Below are positions 9,144 through 18,823 of a stretch of DNA of 64,000 nucleotides, one piece after another. The notes beneath the pieces are model-generated. The model ran no database searches, had not been told where the DNA came from, and worked only from the letters and a program-made list of their open reading frames with translations. The DNA is taken from assembly GCF_030063195.1 (NCBI RefSeq), contig NZ_JASISS010000001.1, positions 186,001-250,000 on the forward strand, given 5' to 3'. The position numbers were made by a program, and so were the translations under genes. How positions within the stretch are numbered: the first letter of the stretch is position 1; each line of letters starts with the position of its first letter. This DNA comes from Cryobacterium sp. PH31-AA6. GTDB taxonomy: Bacteria > Actinomycetota > Actinomycetes > Actinomycetales > Microbacteriaceae.

Positions 9144-9157
9144 TGTAAACGCTTGCA
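9144..9157. promoter_or_regulatory. LacI-family operator 2
   Basis: TGTAAACGCTTGCA is a near-palindrome differing from the upstream site at two positions. Its centre is 108 bp from that of operator 1, close to ten helical turns, so one repressor could bridge both sites. It sits 72 bp before the amylase-pullulanase ATG. Confidence 0.72.
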
Positions 9158-9229
9158 GGATGGGCGCGGCGCGGAGTAGCGTCTGACCTGTTGTTCTTTG
9201 CGCCGTTCGGCGCCGAACGGGGAGAGTCA

Positions 9230-12200
9230 ATGCTGACCACGCGCACCGCTGCACGCCGAATTCTGGCCACGATCGGTTCCGGGGCGATCATCGTCTCCGG
9301 CCTCGTCTTCGCTCCGATCGCCGCGGTGGCGGCAGCGCCGACCGTAGCCCTGGTCGGAAGCCTCCAGAACGAACTCGGCTGCAGTGAGGACTGGCAACCG
9401 AGCTGCGCAGCGACCGAGCTCGCCCCGACGGGGACCGACGGCGTCTGGGCGGCCGAGTTCACTCTCCCGGCGGGCAGTTACGACTACAAGGTTGCGCTGA
9501 ACGATAGCTGGGATGTCGGCTATGGACTCGACGGCGGCGCCGACAACATCCCGTTGACGATCGCGGGCGAGAGCACCCTGCGGTTCACCTTCGACCTCGC
9601 CAAGAAACGGGTCGGTCTCGACGCGGTGTCCCTCGCCGGCCCGTATTCCGGAGCGGATGCCGCACTCGCGGCCGCCCCCATCCGCGAACCGGGCAGCGAC
9701 GAGCAGTTCTACTTCGTGATGACCGACCGGTTCAAGGACGGCGACCAGACCAACAACACCGCCGGACTCGGTGCCGATCCGCTGGTCTCGGGCTTCGACC
9801 CCACCAACAAGGGTTTCTACAACGGCGGCGACCTGGCCGGGCTCCGCTCCTCCCTCGACTACATCCAGGGGCTCGGCACGAGCGCCCTGTGGCTCACGCC
9901 GTCGTTCATGAACAACCCGGTGCAGGGCGAGGGGGCCAACGCCTCGGCCGGGTACCACGGCTACTGGATCACCGACTTCACCCGGATCGACCCGCACCTG
10001 GGCACGAACGCCGAGCTTGAGGCCCTCATCGCCGACGCGCACGCCCGCGGCATCAAGGTCTACTTCGACATCATCACCAACCACACCGCAGACCTGATCG
10101 ACTACGCAGAGAAGCAGTACAGCTACATCGACAAGGCGACCTCGCCGTACACGACCGCCGCGGGCGTCGCCTTCGATCCGGCCGACTACGCCGGCACGGC
10201 CGACTTCCCCGTGCTCGACACGACCTCGTTCCCGTACACGCCGACCGTGACCCCGGCCAACGCCGACCGCAAGGTGCCGGCCTGGCTGAACGACCCCACG
10301 CTCTACCACAACCGTGGCGACTCGACCTTCGAGGGCGAGAGCGCGCTCGACGGCGATTTCTCCGGCCTCGACGACCTGATGACGGAGAACCCCGCCGTCG
10401 TGAACGGCTTCATCGACGTCTACAAGACCTGGGTCGACCTCGGCATCGACGGTTTCCGGATCGACACCGTCAAGCACGTCAACCTCGAGTTCTGGCAGAC
10501 CTGGTCCACCGCGGTGCGCGACTACGCACGCTCCACGGGCAAGCCCGACTTCTTCATGTTCGGCGAGGTATACGACGCGGATGCCGCCAAGACCTCTCCC
10601 TACGTGCGGAAGACCGACCTCAGCTCCGTGCTCGACTTCGGCTTCCAGTCGCAGGCCACGAGCTTCGCGGCCGGCAACTCGGCCAAAGGCCTCAGCCAGC
10701 TGTTCGCCGGCGACGACCGGTACACGACCCCCGACTCCAACGCCTACGCCCTGCCGACCTTCCTCGGCAACCACGACATGGGCCGGATCGGGTCCTTCCT
10801 GAAGAGCACCGACTCCCCGGTGCAGCGGGACAAGCTCGCCCACGAACTGATGTACCTGACCCGCGGCCAGCCCGTCGTCTACTACGGCGACGAGCAGGGC
10901 TTCGCCGGCTCCGGCGGCGACAAGGACGCCCGCCAGTCCCTGTTTGCCAGCCAGGTCACCGATTACACCAACCAGCCGCTGATCACGGGGGAGACGGCCG
11001 GGTCGGTCGACCGCTTCGGCACGGATGCCCCGCTGTACACCTTCATCAGCGCCCTCTCCACACTCCGCAAGGATCACCCGGCGCTGGCGACCGGCGCGCA
11101 GATCGAGCGTTACACCGACACCGGAGCCGGCATCTACGCTTTCAGCCGGGTCGACCGCACCGAGAAGATCGAGCACCTCGTCGCCGTCAACAACTCGGCT
11201 GCCGCGAAAACCGTCACGGTGCCGACCCTCACCGACGGCGCGGCCTTCTCCGTGCTCTACGGATCCGGCACCCCCGGCAGCGCCACCGCCACCGGTGAGC
11301 TGTCGGTGACCGTCCCCGCGCTCGGCTCGGTCGTGCTCGTCGCCGATCGCCGGGTCACGGCGCCGAGCGCGGCCGCCGCGATCACGGTCGCCGTCCCGCA
11401 ACCCGGCGCCGGCGTATCCGGAATCTCCCCGGTCGCCGCCACGGTCGACGCGAACACCTGGGCCGAGACCGGCTTCGCCTGGCGCGTGGTCGGTGCCCCG
11501 GACTGGACCGCCCTCGGCACCGCCGAAAACACCAGCCCGCGGGTCTTCCACGACACCGCCGGACTGGCCAGGGGAACCCTGGTCGAATACCGTGCGGTGA
11601 CCACGGATGCCGCCGGCAACCGGGCGGCCGCCTCCACCTTCGCGTCGGTGGGCAACACCGTCACCCTCGCCGACACAGGCACCCCTGCGCCGGCCATCGA
11701 CCTGGTCACCGTCGCCGGCAGCCTTGACTCGGAGATCGGCTGCGCGGGCGACTGGCAGCCGGGCTGTGAGGCCGCGAAACTCACCAAACGCGCCGATGGC
11801 ATCTACGCCGGCACCTTCGACCTGCCGCCCGGTGACTACGAGTACAAGATCGCGATCAACGGTTCCTGGGACATCAACTACGGTGCCGGCGGCGTGCCGA
11901 ACGGCGCGAACGTCGCCTTCACCACCCCAGGCGGTCCGGTGACGTTCTACTTCGACCCGCGAAACAACTTCTTCCAGAACTCGGCGCAGGGCCCGATCGT
12001 CGTGGCTGCCGGTTCCTTCCAGGAGGAGGCCGGTTGCCCCGGCGACTGGAAGCCCGACTGCCTCGCCACCTGGCTGCAGGACATCGACGGCGACGGCATC
12101 CTCACCTGGAGCACGAGCGCCCTTCCCACCGGCAGCTACGAGGGCAAGGTCGCGCACAATCTCGGCTGGGCCGAGAACTACGGCGCGAACGGCGTGCCGA

Positions 12201-14971
12201 ATGGCGCCAACATCGGCTTCAGTGTGACCGAGGGCAAGCAGACCACGTTCAGCTACGACCTGGCCAGCCACGTGCTCACCATTCTCGCCACCGACCCGCC
12301 GCTCGCCGGCACCGGTCAGCAGCGCGCCCACTGGCTGGGCGAGAAGACGCTGGCGTGGCCGCGCGACCTGCTGCCGGTGAATGCGGACCCGGCCGACCTG
12401 GTCTACGCCCTCCACACCTCACCGGACGCGACCCTGACCCTCGCAGAGGGCGCCGTGACCGGCGGCGACACCGTGAAACTCGCCTACGACACGGCGGGCC
12501 TGACCGACGCGCAGAAGAAGGCGTTCCCCGCGCTGGCGACCTCCGTCGTGCTGCGCCCGGTCGGCACCGACCGCGCCGCCATCGAGCGGCTGCTCACCAG
12601 TCAGCTGCAGGTCAGCCAGGCCGGCGCCGACGGCACGCTGAGCGCGCTCACCGGGGTGCAACTGCCCGGTGTGCTCGACGACCTCTACGCGGATGCCGCC
12701 GCCTCCCGTCCGCTCGGCGTCACCTGGTCGAAGAAGCGGCCGACCGTCGCGGTCTGGGCGCCGACCGCGCAGAAGGTCGACCTGCTCGTCTGGACCGCCG
12801 GCGACGCCGCCGAACCCGAGCGGGTCACCCTGAAACGCCAGGCCGACGGAACCTGGACGGCGACCGGCGCGAAGGGCTGGGCCGACGCCTCCTTCCTCTT
12901 CGAGGTCACGGTGTTCGCGCCGACCACCGACAAGATCGAGGTGAACCAGGTCACCGACCCGTACTCGGTGGCCCTGACGACCAACTCGACCCGGTCGGTG
13001 TTCGTCGACCTGGCTAACCGGGACTTCCGGCCCAAAAAGTGGGAGCGGGCCGAGTCGCCCGAGATCGACAACCCCGTCGACCGGTCGATCTACGAACTGC
13101 ACGTGCGTGACTTCTCCATCTCCGACGAAAGCGTGCCGGAGCCGCTGCGCGGAACCTACGGCGCGTTCGGCGTGGACAGCGCCGGCACCAGACACCTCGC
13201 CGAGCTGGCGGATGCCGGCCTCAACACCGTGCACCTCCTGCCGACCTTCGACATCGCCACCATCGAGGAAGACCGCAGCAAGCAGACCGTTCCGGCCTGC
13301 GATCTTGAATCCTTCGGACCGGCCTCCCCGGAGCAGCAGGCCTGCGTGCAGGCCACGGCCGACGCCGACGGCTTCAACTGGGGCTACGATCCGCTGCACT
13401 TCCAGGCGCCGGAGGGCTCCTACGCGGCGAACCCGCGTGGCGGGTCCAGAGTGGCCGAGTTCCGCAGCATGGTCGGCGCCTTGCACGAAGACGGCCTCCA
13501 GGTCGTGCTCGACGAGGTGTACAACCACACCGCGGCGAGCGGCCAGAGTACCAAGTCCGTGCTCGACAAGGTCGTGCCCGGCTACTACCACCGGCTGAAC
13601 CCGCTCGGCGCGGTCGAGACCTCGACCTGCTGTCAGAACGTGGCCACCGAGCACCGGCTGGCAGAACGGCTCATGGTCGACTCGGTCGTTCTCTGGGCCA
13701 GGGAGTACCGGGTCGATGGTTTCCGGTTCGACCTGATGGGTCACCACTCGAAGGAGAATCTGCTGAATGTGCGCCGTGCGCTGGACAAGCTCACCGAGCG
13801 GAAGGACGGCATCGACGGCACGGCCATCTACCTCTACGGCGAGGGCTGGAACTTCGGCGAGGTGGCGAACAACGCCCTGTTCGAACAGGCCACACAGGGT
13901 CAGCTCGGGGGCACCGGAATCGGAACCTTCAACGACCGGTTGCGCGACGCCGTGCACGGCGGCAGTCCCGTCGACGGCGGCACCGTGCAGCAGCAGGGCT
14001 TCGGCACCGGCCTCGGCACCGATCCGAACGGGGCCTCTATCAACGGCACCACGGATCAGGCTCTGGCCAGGCTGGCCCAGGCGAGTGACCTGGTGCGGCT
14101 CGGACTCGCCGCGAACCTTCGGGACTTCAGTTTTGTGACCCAGGACGGCACCGTGAAGCGTGGCGACGAGCTCGACTACAACGGTTCCCCGGCCGGCTAT
14201 GCCGACCAGCCCGATGAGGTGATCAACTATGCCGACGCGCACGACAACGAGACGCTCTTCGACCTGCTCGCCCTCAAGATGCCGGCCGATTCCGCGATGA
14301 CCGACCGGGTGCGGATGAACACCCTCTCCCTGGCCACCGCGACCCTGTCCCAGGCGCCGTCGCTCTGGCACGCCGGCACCGACCTGCTGCGCTCCAAGTC
14401 GCTCGACCGGGACAGCTACAACTCGGGCGACTGGTTCAACCGGATCGACTGGACCGGGCAGACGAACAACTTCGGGGTGGGGCTGCCGTCGGCGGCCGCG
14501 AACAAGGACAAGTGGGGCATCCTCCGGCCCCTGCTCGAGGACCCGGCGCTCGTGCCGACCCCGGTCGATATCGCGGCCGCGTCTGACCAGGCCAAGGACC
14601 TGCTCCGGCTCAAGCAGTCGACCGAGCTGTTCCGGCTCGGCGACGCGAAGCTGATCAAGCAGAAACTGTCGTTCCCGGCCGGTGGACCGACCCAGATCCC
14701 CGGGGTCATCGTGATGCGCATCGACGACACCGTCGGGGCCGACGTGGACCGCAGGCTCGACGGGGTGCTCACGGTGTTCAACGCGAGCCCGGAGCCGCAG
14801 ACGATCCGGTTGGCGGATCTGGTCGGCAAGACCTACACGCTCAGCCGCACCCAGGCCGCGGGCACGGATGCCGTGGTCAAGACCACCACCTGGGACCGGG
14901 CCACCGGCACGATCACCGTGCCGGCCCGGACCGTGGCCGTGCTCGTGGACGACCAGAAACGGGGGAGATAG
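9230..14971 (+). CDS. Secreted amylase-pullulanase with two GH13 domains and three X25 modules
   Basis: A 1913-residue secreted enzyme for starch or pullulan breakdown. The ATG at 9230 follows GGGAGAG and opens a signal peptide (basic TTRTAARR, then a hydrophobic run ending at AVAAA). Module order by residue: X25-like domain about 37-110; GH13 alpha-amylase domain about 155-590 with nucleophile Asp in DGFRID (near 407), acid/base Glu in MFGEVYD (near 445) and HD in GNHDMGR (near 514); a fibronectin-like linker; two further X25 modules about 825-895 and 920-990; a CBM48/pullulanase N-domain; then a pullulanase-type GH13 with DGFRFDLMGHH (near 1497), YGEGWNFGEV (near 1536) and ADAHDNE (near 1669). 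Both catalytic sets look intact, so it should cut alpha-1,4 and alpha-1,6 bonds. No C-terminal sortase signal is visible. Two LacI-type operators upstream suggest maltose-type control. Confidence 0.9.
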   Translation: MLTTRTAARRILATIGSGAIIVSGLVFAPIAAVAAAPTVALVGSLQNELGCSEDWQPSCAATELAPTGTDGVWAAEFTLPAGSYDYKVALNDSWDVGYGLDGGADNIPLTIAGESTLRFTFDLAKKRVGLDAVSLAGPYSGADAALAAAPIREPGSDEQFYFVMTDRFKDGDQTNNTAGLGADPLVSGFDPTNKGFYNGGDLAGLRSSLDYIQGLGTSALWLTPSFMNNPVQGEGANASAGYHGYWITDFTRIDPHLGTNAELEALIADAHARGIKVYFDIITNHTADLIDYAEKQYSYIDKATSPYTTAAGVAFDPADYAGTADFPVLDTTSFPYTPTVTPANADRKVPAWLNDPTLYHNRGDSTFEGESALDGDFSGLDDLMTENPAVVNGFIDVYKTWVDLGIDGFRIDTVKHVNLEFWQTWSTAVRDYARSTGKPDFFMFGEVYDADAAKTSPYVRKTDLSSVLDFGFQSQATSFAAGNSAKGLSQLFAGDDRYTTPDSNAYALPTFLGNHDMGRIGSFLKSTDSPVQRDKLAHELMYLTRGQPVVYYGDEQGFAGSGGDKDARQSLFASQVTDYTNQPLITGETAGSVDRFGTDAPLYTFISALSTLRKDHPALATGAQIERYTDTGAGIYAFSRVDRTEKIEHLVAVNNSAAAKTVTVPTLTDGAAFSVLYGSGTPGSATATGELSVTVPALGSVVLVADRRVTAPSAAAAITVAVPQPGAGVSGISPVAATVDANTWAETGFAWRVVGAPDWTALGTAENTSPRVFHDTAGLARGTLVEYRAVTTDAAGNRAAASTFASVGNTVTLADTGTPAPAIDLVTVAGSLDSEIGCAGDWQPGCEAAKLTKRADGIYAGTFDLPPGDYEYKIAINGSWDINYGAGGVPNGANVAFTTPGGPVTFYFDPRNNFFQNSAQGPIVVAAGSFQEEAGCPGDWKPDCLATWLQDIDGDGILTWSTSALPTGSYEGKVAHNLGWAENYGANGVPNGANIGFSVTEGKQTTFSYDLASHVLTILATDPPLAGTGQQRAHWLGEKTLAWPRDLLPVNADPADLVYALHTSPDATLTLAEGAVTGGDTVKLAYDTAGLTDAQKKAFPALATSVVLRPVGTDRAAIERLLTSQLQVSQAGADGTLSALTGVQLPGVLDDLYADAAASRPLGVTWSKKRPTVAVWAPTAQKVDLLVWTAGDAAEPERVTLKRQADGTWTATGAKGWADASFLFEVTVFAPTTDKIEVNQVTDPYSVALTTNSTRSVFVDLANRDFRPKKWERAESPEIDNPVDRSIYELHVRDFSISDESVPEPLRGTYGAFGVDSAGTRHLAELADAGLNTVHLLPTFDIATIEEDRSKQTVPACDLESFGPASPEQQACVQATADADGFNWGYDPLHFQAPEGSYAANPRGGSRVAEFRSMVGALHEDGLQVVLDEVYNHTAASGQSTKSVLDKVVPGYYHRLNPLGAVETSTCCQNVATEHRLAERLMVDSVVLWAREYRVDGFRFDLMGHHSKENLLNVRRALDKLTERKDGIDGTAIYLYGEGWNFGEVANNALFEQATQGQLGGTGIGTFNDRLRDAVHGGSPVDGGTVQQQGFGTGLGTDPNGASINGTTDQALARLAQASDLVRLGLAANLRDFSFVTQDGTVKRGDELDYNGSPAGYADQPDEVINYADAHDNETLFDLLALKMPADSAMTDRVRMNTLSLATATLSQAPSLWHAGTDLLRSKSLDRDSYNSGDWFNRIDWTGQTNNFGVGLPSAAANKDKWGILRPLLEDPALVPTPVDIAAASDQAKDLLRLKQSTELFRLGDAKLIKQKLSFPAGGPTQIPGVIVMRIDDTVGADVDRRLDGVLTVFNASPEPQTIRLADLVGKTYTLSRTQAAGTDAVVKTTTWDRATGTITVPARTVAVLVDDQKRGR

Positions 14972-14982
14972 CCCCGGTGGTC

Positions 14983-15010
14983 GAACCCGGACTCGACGGA
15001 GTCCGGGTTC
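14983..15010. terminator. Bidirectional hairpin between convergent genes
   Basis: A perfect 12-bp stem (GAACCCGGACTC with its complement) and a 4-nt GACG loop lie between the stop of the amylase-pullulanase gene (14971) and the stop of the leftward hydroxylase gene (15018). Symmetry and position make it a shared terminator for both directions. Confidence 0.8.
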
Positions 15011-15017
15011 CCGACGC

Positions 15018-17813
15018 TCAGCCCTGGCCCGGGTGCAGCAGGCGCCAGATCCGGTCGCGCGACATCGGCAGCTCGTAGGGGCGGATGCCGATGGCGTCGC
15101 GCACCGCGTTGGCCAGGGCCGGGGCGACGGGGTTGTATGGCGACTCGCTCATCGATTTCGCGCCGAACGGGCCGAGCAGATCCGAGGTCTCGGCGAAGTA
15201 CACCTCGGTCACGGGCAGATCGGCCAGCAGGGGAACGTGGTAGTTCCGCAGCACCCCGGTGGTGACCGTGCCCTCCCCGTCGAGGATGACCTCCTCGAAC
15301 AGCGCCGTGCCGATCGCCTGGGCCACCCCGCCCTCGATCTGGCCCCGGCACTGCTCGGGGTTGAGCACGACACCGGCATCCGCGGCCTGGATCGATTGCA
15401 GGATGCGAACCTCGCCGGTGCGGGTGGACACGGCAACCCGGAACGCCTGCACGTTGAACGCGACCGACCGGCGCGCGCCGTCCTCCGCGCCGGCGGCGGT
15501 CAGGTTCCGCCCGGAGGCACCGGCCAGCACGGCCAGCCGGGCCAGCGGCAGCATCGTGTCGCCGCAGCGGATGCCATCGGTCTCGAGGGACCAGTCGTCG
15601 CGTGACTGTCCGGCCGGGGTCGGCCCGGCCAGGTCGGCGGCGGCCTGCCGGAGCAGCCCGGCCAGTTCGGTGGCGGCGGCGAGCACGGCCTTGCCGGCCA
15701 CGACCACCCCGGCCGAGCCGTACGCGCCCGTGTCGTAGCCGGAGGCGTCGGTGTCCGCGTGCAGTATGTCGACCCGGTCGGGGTCGGTGTTCAGCGCCGT
15801 CGCGGCGAGCTGTGCGTGCACGGTGGTGGTGCCGTTGCCGAACTCCGCCGTTCCCGCCCGCACCGTGTACCGGCCGGTCGGTTCCAGGGTCACCGAGGCG
15901 TTGGCGAAGTGGCCGCGCGGCGGCATGGTGGCGATCATCGCCGTGGCCATGCCCTCGCCGAGCCGCCACTCTGCGCCGTCGGGGACCGCCACGCCGTTGC
16001 CGCGTTCGAGCGCGGCCTGGGCCAGATCCAGACACTGGTCGAGGCCGTAGCTGCCGAAGATCAGGTCGGCGCCCTCCACGTGGGTCACCACCAGGGGGTC
16101 GGACGGACCGACGCAGTTGAGCCGGCGAAGGTCGAACGGGTTCATTCCCAGGTCGTGGGCGAGGTCGTCCATCGCGGACTCGATCCCGAAGAGAACCTGG
16201 CCGAGACCGTAACCGCGGAACGCGCCGGAGGGGAGGTTGTTCGTGTAGACGCTCCGGGCATCCACCCGTTTGTTCGGTACGGAGTAGAGGCTGACCGATT
16301 CGGAGGTGCCGTGGAACATCACGCCGGGACCGTGGTTGCCGTAGGCGCCCGTCTCGGAGAGCACATCGAGTTTCAGCGCGGTGAGCCGGCCCTCGTCGGT
16401 CGCGCCGAGGGTGACCTGCACCCGCATCGGGTGTCGGGTCGGCGCCGCGGTCAGCTCGTCGGTGCGACTGAACTCGTACTGCACCGGGCGGCCCGTCTTC
16501 AGCACGGCGAGGGTGACGACGTCCTCGGTGAGAATCTCCTGCTTGCCGCCGAACCCGCCGCCGACCCGCGCGGTGAACACCCGCACGGCGTCGGGATCGA
16601 GGTCGAACAGGCGGCAGATCTCCCGGTGCACCAGGAACGGCACCTGCGAGCTCGTACGCAGCACGAGGCGGTCGTCTTCGAGCCAGCCGATCGTGGCATG
16701 CGGCTCGAGGTGGGTGTGCGCCACCCGTTGGGTCCGCCAGATGCCGGTGACGAGCCGGGTGGCCTCGACCAGCCCCGCGCCGATGTCGCCGTACTCGCCG
16801 TGCAGCTCGGCGACGAGATTGCGGCTCGGATCGGCCAGGCGGCTCGCGGCGGCATCCTTGTCGCCGTGCACGAGCGCGGCGCCCGGCCGGAGCGCCTCCG
16901 CCGGGTCGAAGACCGCGGGCAGCAGCTCGTAGTCGACGACGATCAGCCGGCAGGCGGCCTCGGCGATGGCCACGGTGTCGGCGACGACCGCGGCGACGCG
17001 CTGGCCGCGGAAGCGCAGCACCCGGTCGAAGACGAGGCTGTCGTCGGGGTCATCGAGCCGGTCCTCGTGCCGGGCGGTGGAGAACAGGGTGGTCGGGGAG
17101 TCGGCGTGGCTGAGCACGGCGTGCACTCCGGGTAGAGCCGAGGCCGCACGGCTGTCGATCGAGCGGATGCGGGCGCTCGGGTGCGGGCTCCGCAACACGA
17201 CCAGGTGGGTGAGACCGGGCACGGCCACGTCGAGCGTGTACGGCTCCTGCCCGCTGACGATGCGTTCGGCCGCCGGGGCGCGCAGCGAGGTGCCCACCTT
17301 CCCGGTGCGAATGACCCTGCCGAGGGTGGGGGCAGGGGCGTCGATGGTGCCGGTGCCGTCGAGGGTGCCGGTGCCGTCGATGGGAGTGCGGGTGCCGCGG
17401 ATGGCGTCCGCGATCGACCGGTAGCCGGTGCAGCGGCACAGGTTGCCCTTGAGCAGGCGCGGCAGGTCGTCGTGGTCGTGCTCGGAGAGGGTGGAGGCGG
17501 TGACGACCATGCCGGGGGTGCAGAAGCCGCACTGGAACCCGGCTGCATCCACAAAGCGCTGCTGGACCGGTGCGAGGTTCCCGGGAAGACCCAGGCCGGC
17601 CGCCGTCGTGACGCTCGTGCCGTCGGCGCGGAACGCCGGGAAGACGCAGGAGTGCACGGGGGTGCCGTCGACGAGCACCGAGCAGGCGCCGCAGTCTCCC
17701 GTGTCGCAGCCCTTCTTCACCTCGAAATGCTCCCGCTCGCGCAGGAACGATCGCAGGCACTGGCCGGGGGCGGCCGGGGCCTCGACCGGAGAACCGTTCA
17801 CGGCGAGCCTCAT
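15018..17813 (-). CDS. Molybdenum hydroxylase, [2Fe-2S] domain fused to the molybdopterin subunit
   Basis: A 931-residue xanthine dehydrogenase/aldehyde oxidase family protein. The N-terminus is the small iron-sulfur subunit: plant-type ferredoxin cysteines C36, C41, C44 and C56, and a second cluster with C95, C98, C126 and C128 (QCGFCTPG and GNLCRCTGYR). From about residue 170 it is the large molybdopterin subunit: RVGGGFGGKQE and SGAFRGYGLGQ are cofactor-binding motifs and AKSMSESP lies near the conserved active-site Glu region. In most bacteria these are two genes (coxS and coxL-like), so the fusion is notable. With the adjacent FAD subunit it should form a cytoplasmic hydroxylase of a heterocycle or aldehyde; the substrate cannot be assigned. 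Its ATG overlaps the stop of the FAD gene by 4 bp. Confidence 0.9.
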   Translation of the reverse strand: MRLAVNGSPVEAPAAPGQCLRSFLREREHFEVKKGCDTGDCGACSVLVDGTPVHSCVFPAFRADGTSVTTAAGLGLPGNLAPVQQRFVDAAGFQCGFCTPGMVVTASTLSEHDHDDLPRLLKGNLCRCTGYRSIADAIRGTRTPIDGTGTLDGTGTIDAPAPTLGRVIRTGKVGTSLRAPAAERIVSGQEPYTLDVAVPGLTHLVVLRSPHPSARIRSIDSRAASALPGVHAVLSHADSPTTLFSTARHEDRLDDPDDSLVFDRVLRFRGQRVAAVVADTVAIAEAACRLIVVDYELLPAVFDPAEALRPGAALVHGDKDAAASRLADPSRNLVAELHGEYGDIGAGLVEATRLVTGIWRTQRVAHTHLEPHATIGWLEDDRLVLRTSSQVPFLVHREICRLFDLDPDAVRVFTARVGGGFGGKQEILTEDVVTLAVLKTGRPVQYEFSRTDELTAAPTRHPMRVQVTLGATDEGRLTALKLDVLSETGAYGNHGPGVMFHGTSESVSLYSVPNKRVDARSVYTNNLPSGAFRGYGLGQVLFGIESAMDDLAHDLGMNPFDLRRLNCVGPSDPLVVTHVEGADLIFGSYGLDQCLDLAQAALERGNGVAVPDGAEWRLGEGMATAMIATMPPRGHFANASVTLEPTGRYTVRAGTAEFGNGTTTVHAQLAATALNTDPDRVDILHADTDASGYDTGAYGSAGVVVAGKAVLAAATELAGLLRQAAADLAGPTPAGQSRDDWSLETDGIRCGDTMLPLARLAVLAGASGRNLTAAGAEDGARRSVAFNVQAFRVAVSTRTGEVRILQSIQAADAGVVLNPEQCRGQIEGGVAQAIGTALFEEVILDGEGTVTTGVLRNYHVPLLADLPVTEVYFAETSDLLGPFGAKSMSESPYNPVAPALANAVRDAIGIRPYELPMSRDRIWRLLHPGQG

Positions 17814-18664
17814 GCGCGCACCTCCTCGCGCGCGTCCGCCCAGGCCGTGGCGGACCCCCCGCTTTCGAGCTCTCGCCGGATCTCCTCGCCCAACCCGACG
17901 CTCACCCCGCGGCGCCAGTCTGCGGCACCGTGGGCATCGGTGAACCAGACGTCGATCGCAGCGATGTCACGGCTGAGCGCGCTCGCCGAGGGTGCCCGGT
18001 CGTAGCGCAACTGCACCGGGTGCCGGGTTCCGGCGGTGACGGTGAGCACGAAGCCGCCGCCGACATCGGCGCGGCCGATCAGCAGGGTCGCCGACCGTCC
18101 GAGCGGGGAGAGGGCGAACCGGCGGAAGGCCGTGCGGGAGCCCAGCGTCGACGCCGGCAGGAAGATCGAGCGCAGCACGTCGCCGGGCTCCAGCCGGTTG
18201 GTTTGGTTGCCGGTCACGAAGTCCACGGCGGGCAGGCGTTCGTCGGTGCCGTTGCTGCGCCAGACGAGGATCTCGCCGTCGAGGGCCGCGGCCAGGGCCG
18301 TCATCGGTCCGGCCGGCAGTGAGGCGCACAGGTTGCCGCCGACCGTGGCGACGTTCCAGATCTTGAACGAGCCGTAGAGCGCCGCAGAACACTGGAAGAA
18401 GAGCGGATGCGCGGCCAGGCCGATCGCCTCCGGCAGGCGGGACAGCTCGGCGATGGTGCAGGTGGCGGCAATGTCGAGACCACCGTCGGTGACGGTGAGG
18501 GGCGCCCAGCCGAGGGTCTGCAGGTCGACCAGGCCGGTCAGGTGGGCCTGTGGATCGCCGAACAGGTCGGTGCCGCCGGCCAGCGGCACCACCGTCCTGC
18601 CCAGCGCGGCCAGGTCGGCGCGTGAGCGCGCGGAAATGAGCGTCAGTACGGTGTTCAGGTCCAT
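17810..18664 (-). CDS. Molybdenum hydroxylase FAD subunit
   Basis: A 284-residue protein of the CoxM/XdhB FAD-binding family. VVPLAGGTDLFGDPQ near residue 25 is the first FAD-binding loop; VATVGGNLCASLPAGPMT near 105 is the second; the C-terminal third is the CO-dehydrogenase flavoprotein C-domain. It passes electrons from the [2Fe-2S] clusters of the partner subunit to NAD+ or another acceptor. It is the first gene of a two-gene operon with 4-bp overlap and is preceded by an inverted repeat at 18680-18696 in the promoter region. Confidence 0.88.
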   Translation of the reverse strand: MDLNTVLTLISARSRADLAALGRTVVPLAGGTDLFGDPQAHLTGLVDLQTLGWAPLTVTDGGLDIAATCTIAELSRLPEAIGLAAHPLFFQCSAALYGSFKIWNVATVGGNLCASLPAGPMTALAAALDGEILVWRSNGTDERLPAVDFVTGNQTNRLEPGDVLRSIFLPASTLGSRTAFRRFALSPLGRSATLLIGRADVGGGFVLTVTAGTRHPVQLRYDRAPSASALSRDIAAIDVWFTDAHGAADWRRGVSVGLGEEIRRELESGGSATAWADAREEVRA

Positions 18665-18679
18665 CAGGTCTCCCCAAGT

Positions 18680-18696
18680 AACTAAGTTGCTTAGTT
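18680..18696. promoter_or_regulatory. Candidate MarR-type operator of the molybdenum hydroxylase operon
   Basis: AACTAAG-TTG-CTTAGTT is a perfect 7-bp inverted repeat 16 bp upstream of the FAD subunit ATG, followed by a further half-site AACTAAA at 18701-18707. AT-rich dyads of this form are usual MarR-family sites. No regulator gene is adjacent, so the protein is unknown. Confidence 0.5.
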
Positions 18697-18823
18697 TCTG
18701 AACTAAAACCTAGCCGGGGACGCGTGAGGCCGCCCGATTCGGGCGCATCCTCACGGCCTCTTCACAACAAAGGCTCGTCGGCGTCGCCCCGGCTGCAGGC
18801 ATCCTAGCGCGAACGAGTGCGCC

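Noticed and set aside
9227..12415. 1062-codon frame antisense to the amylase-pullulanase gene
   Set aside because: Low-complexity, Arg/Gly/Glu/Val-rich shadow of a strongly biased gene; no motif or start signal.
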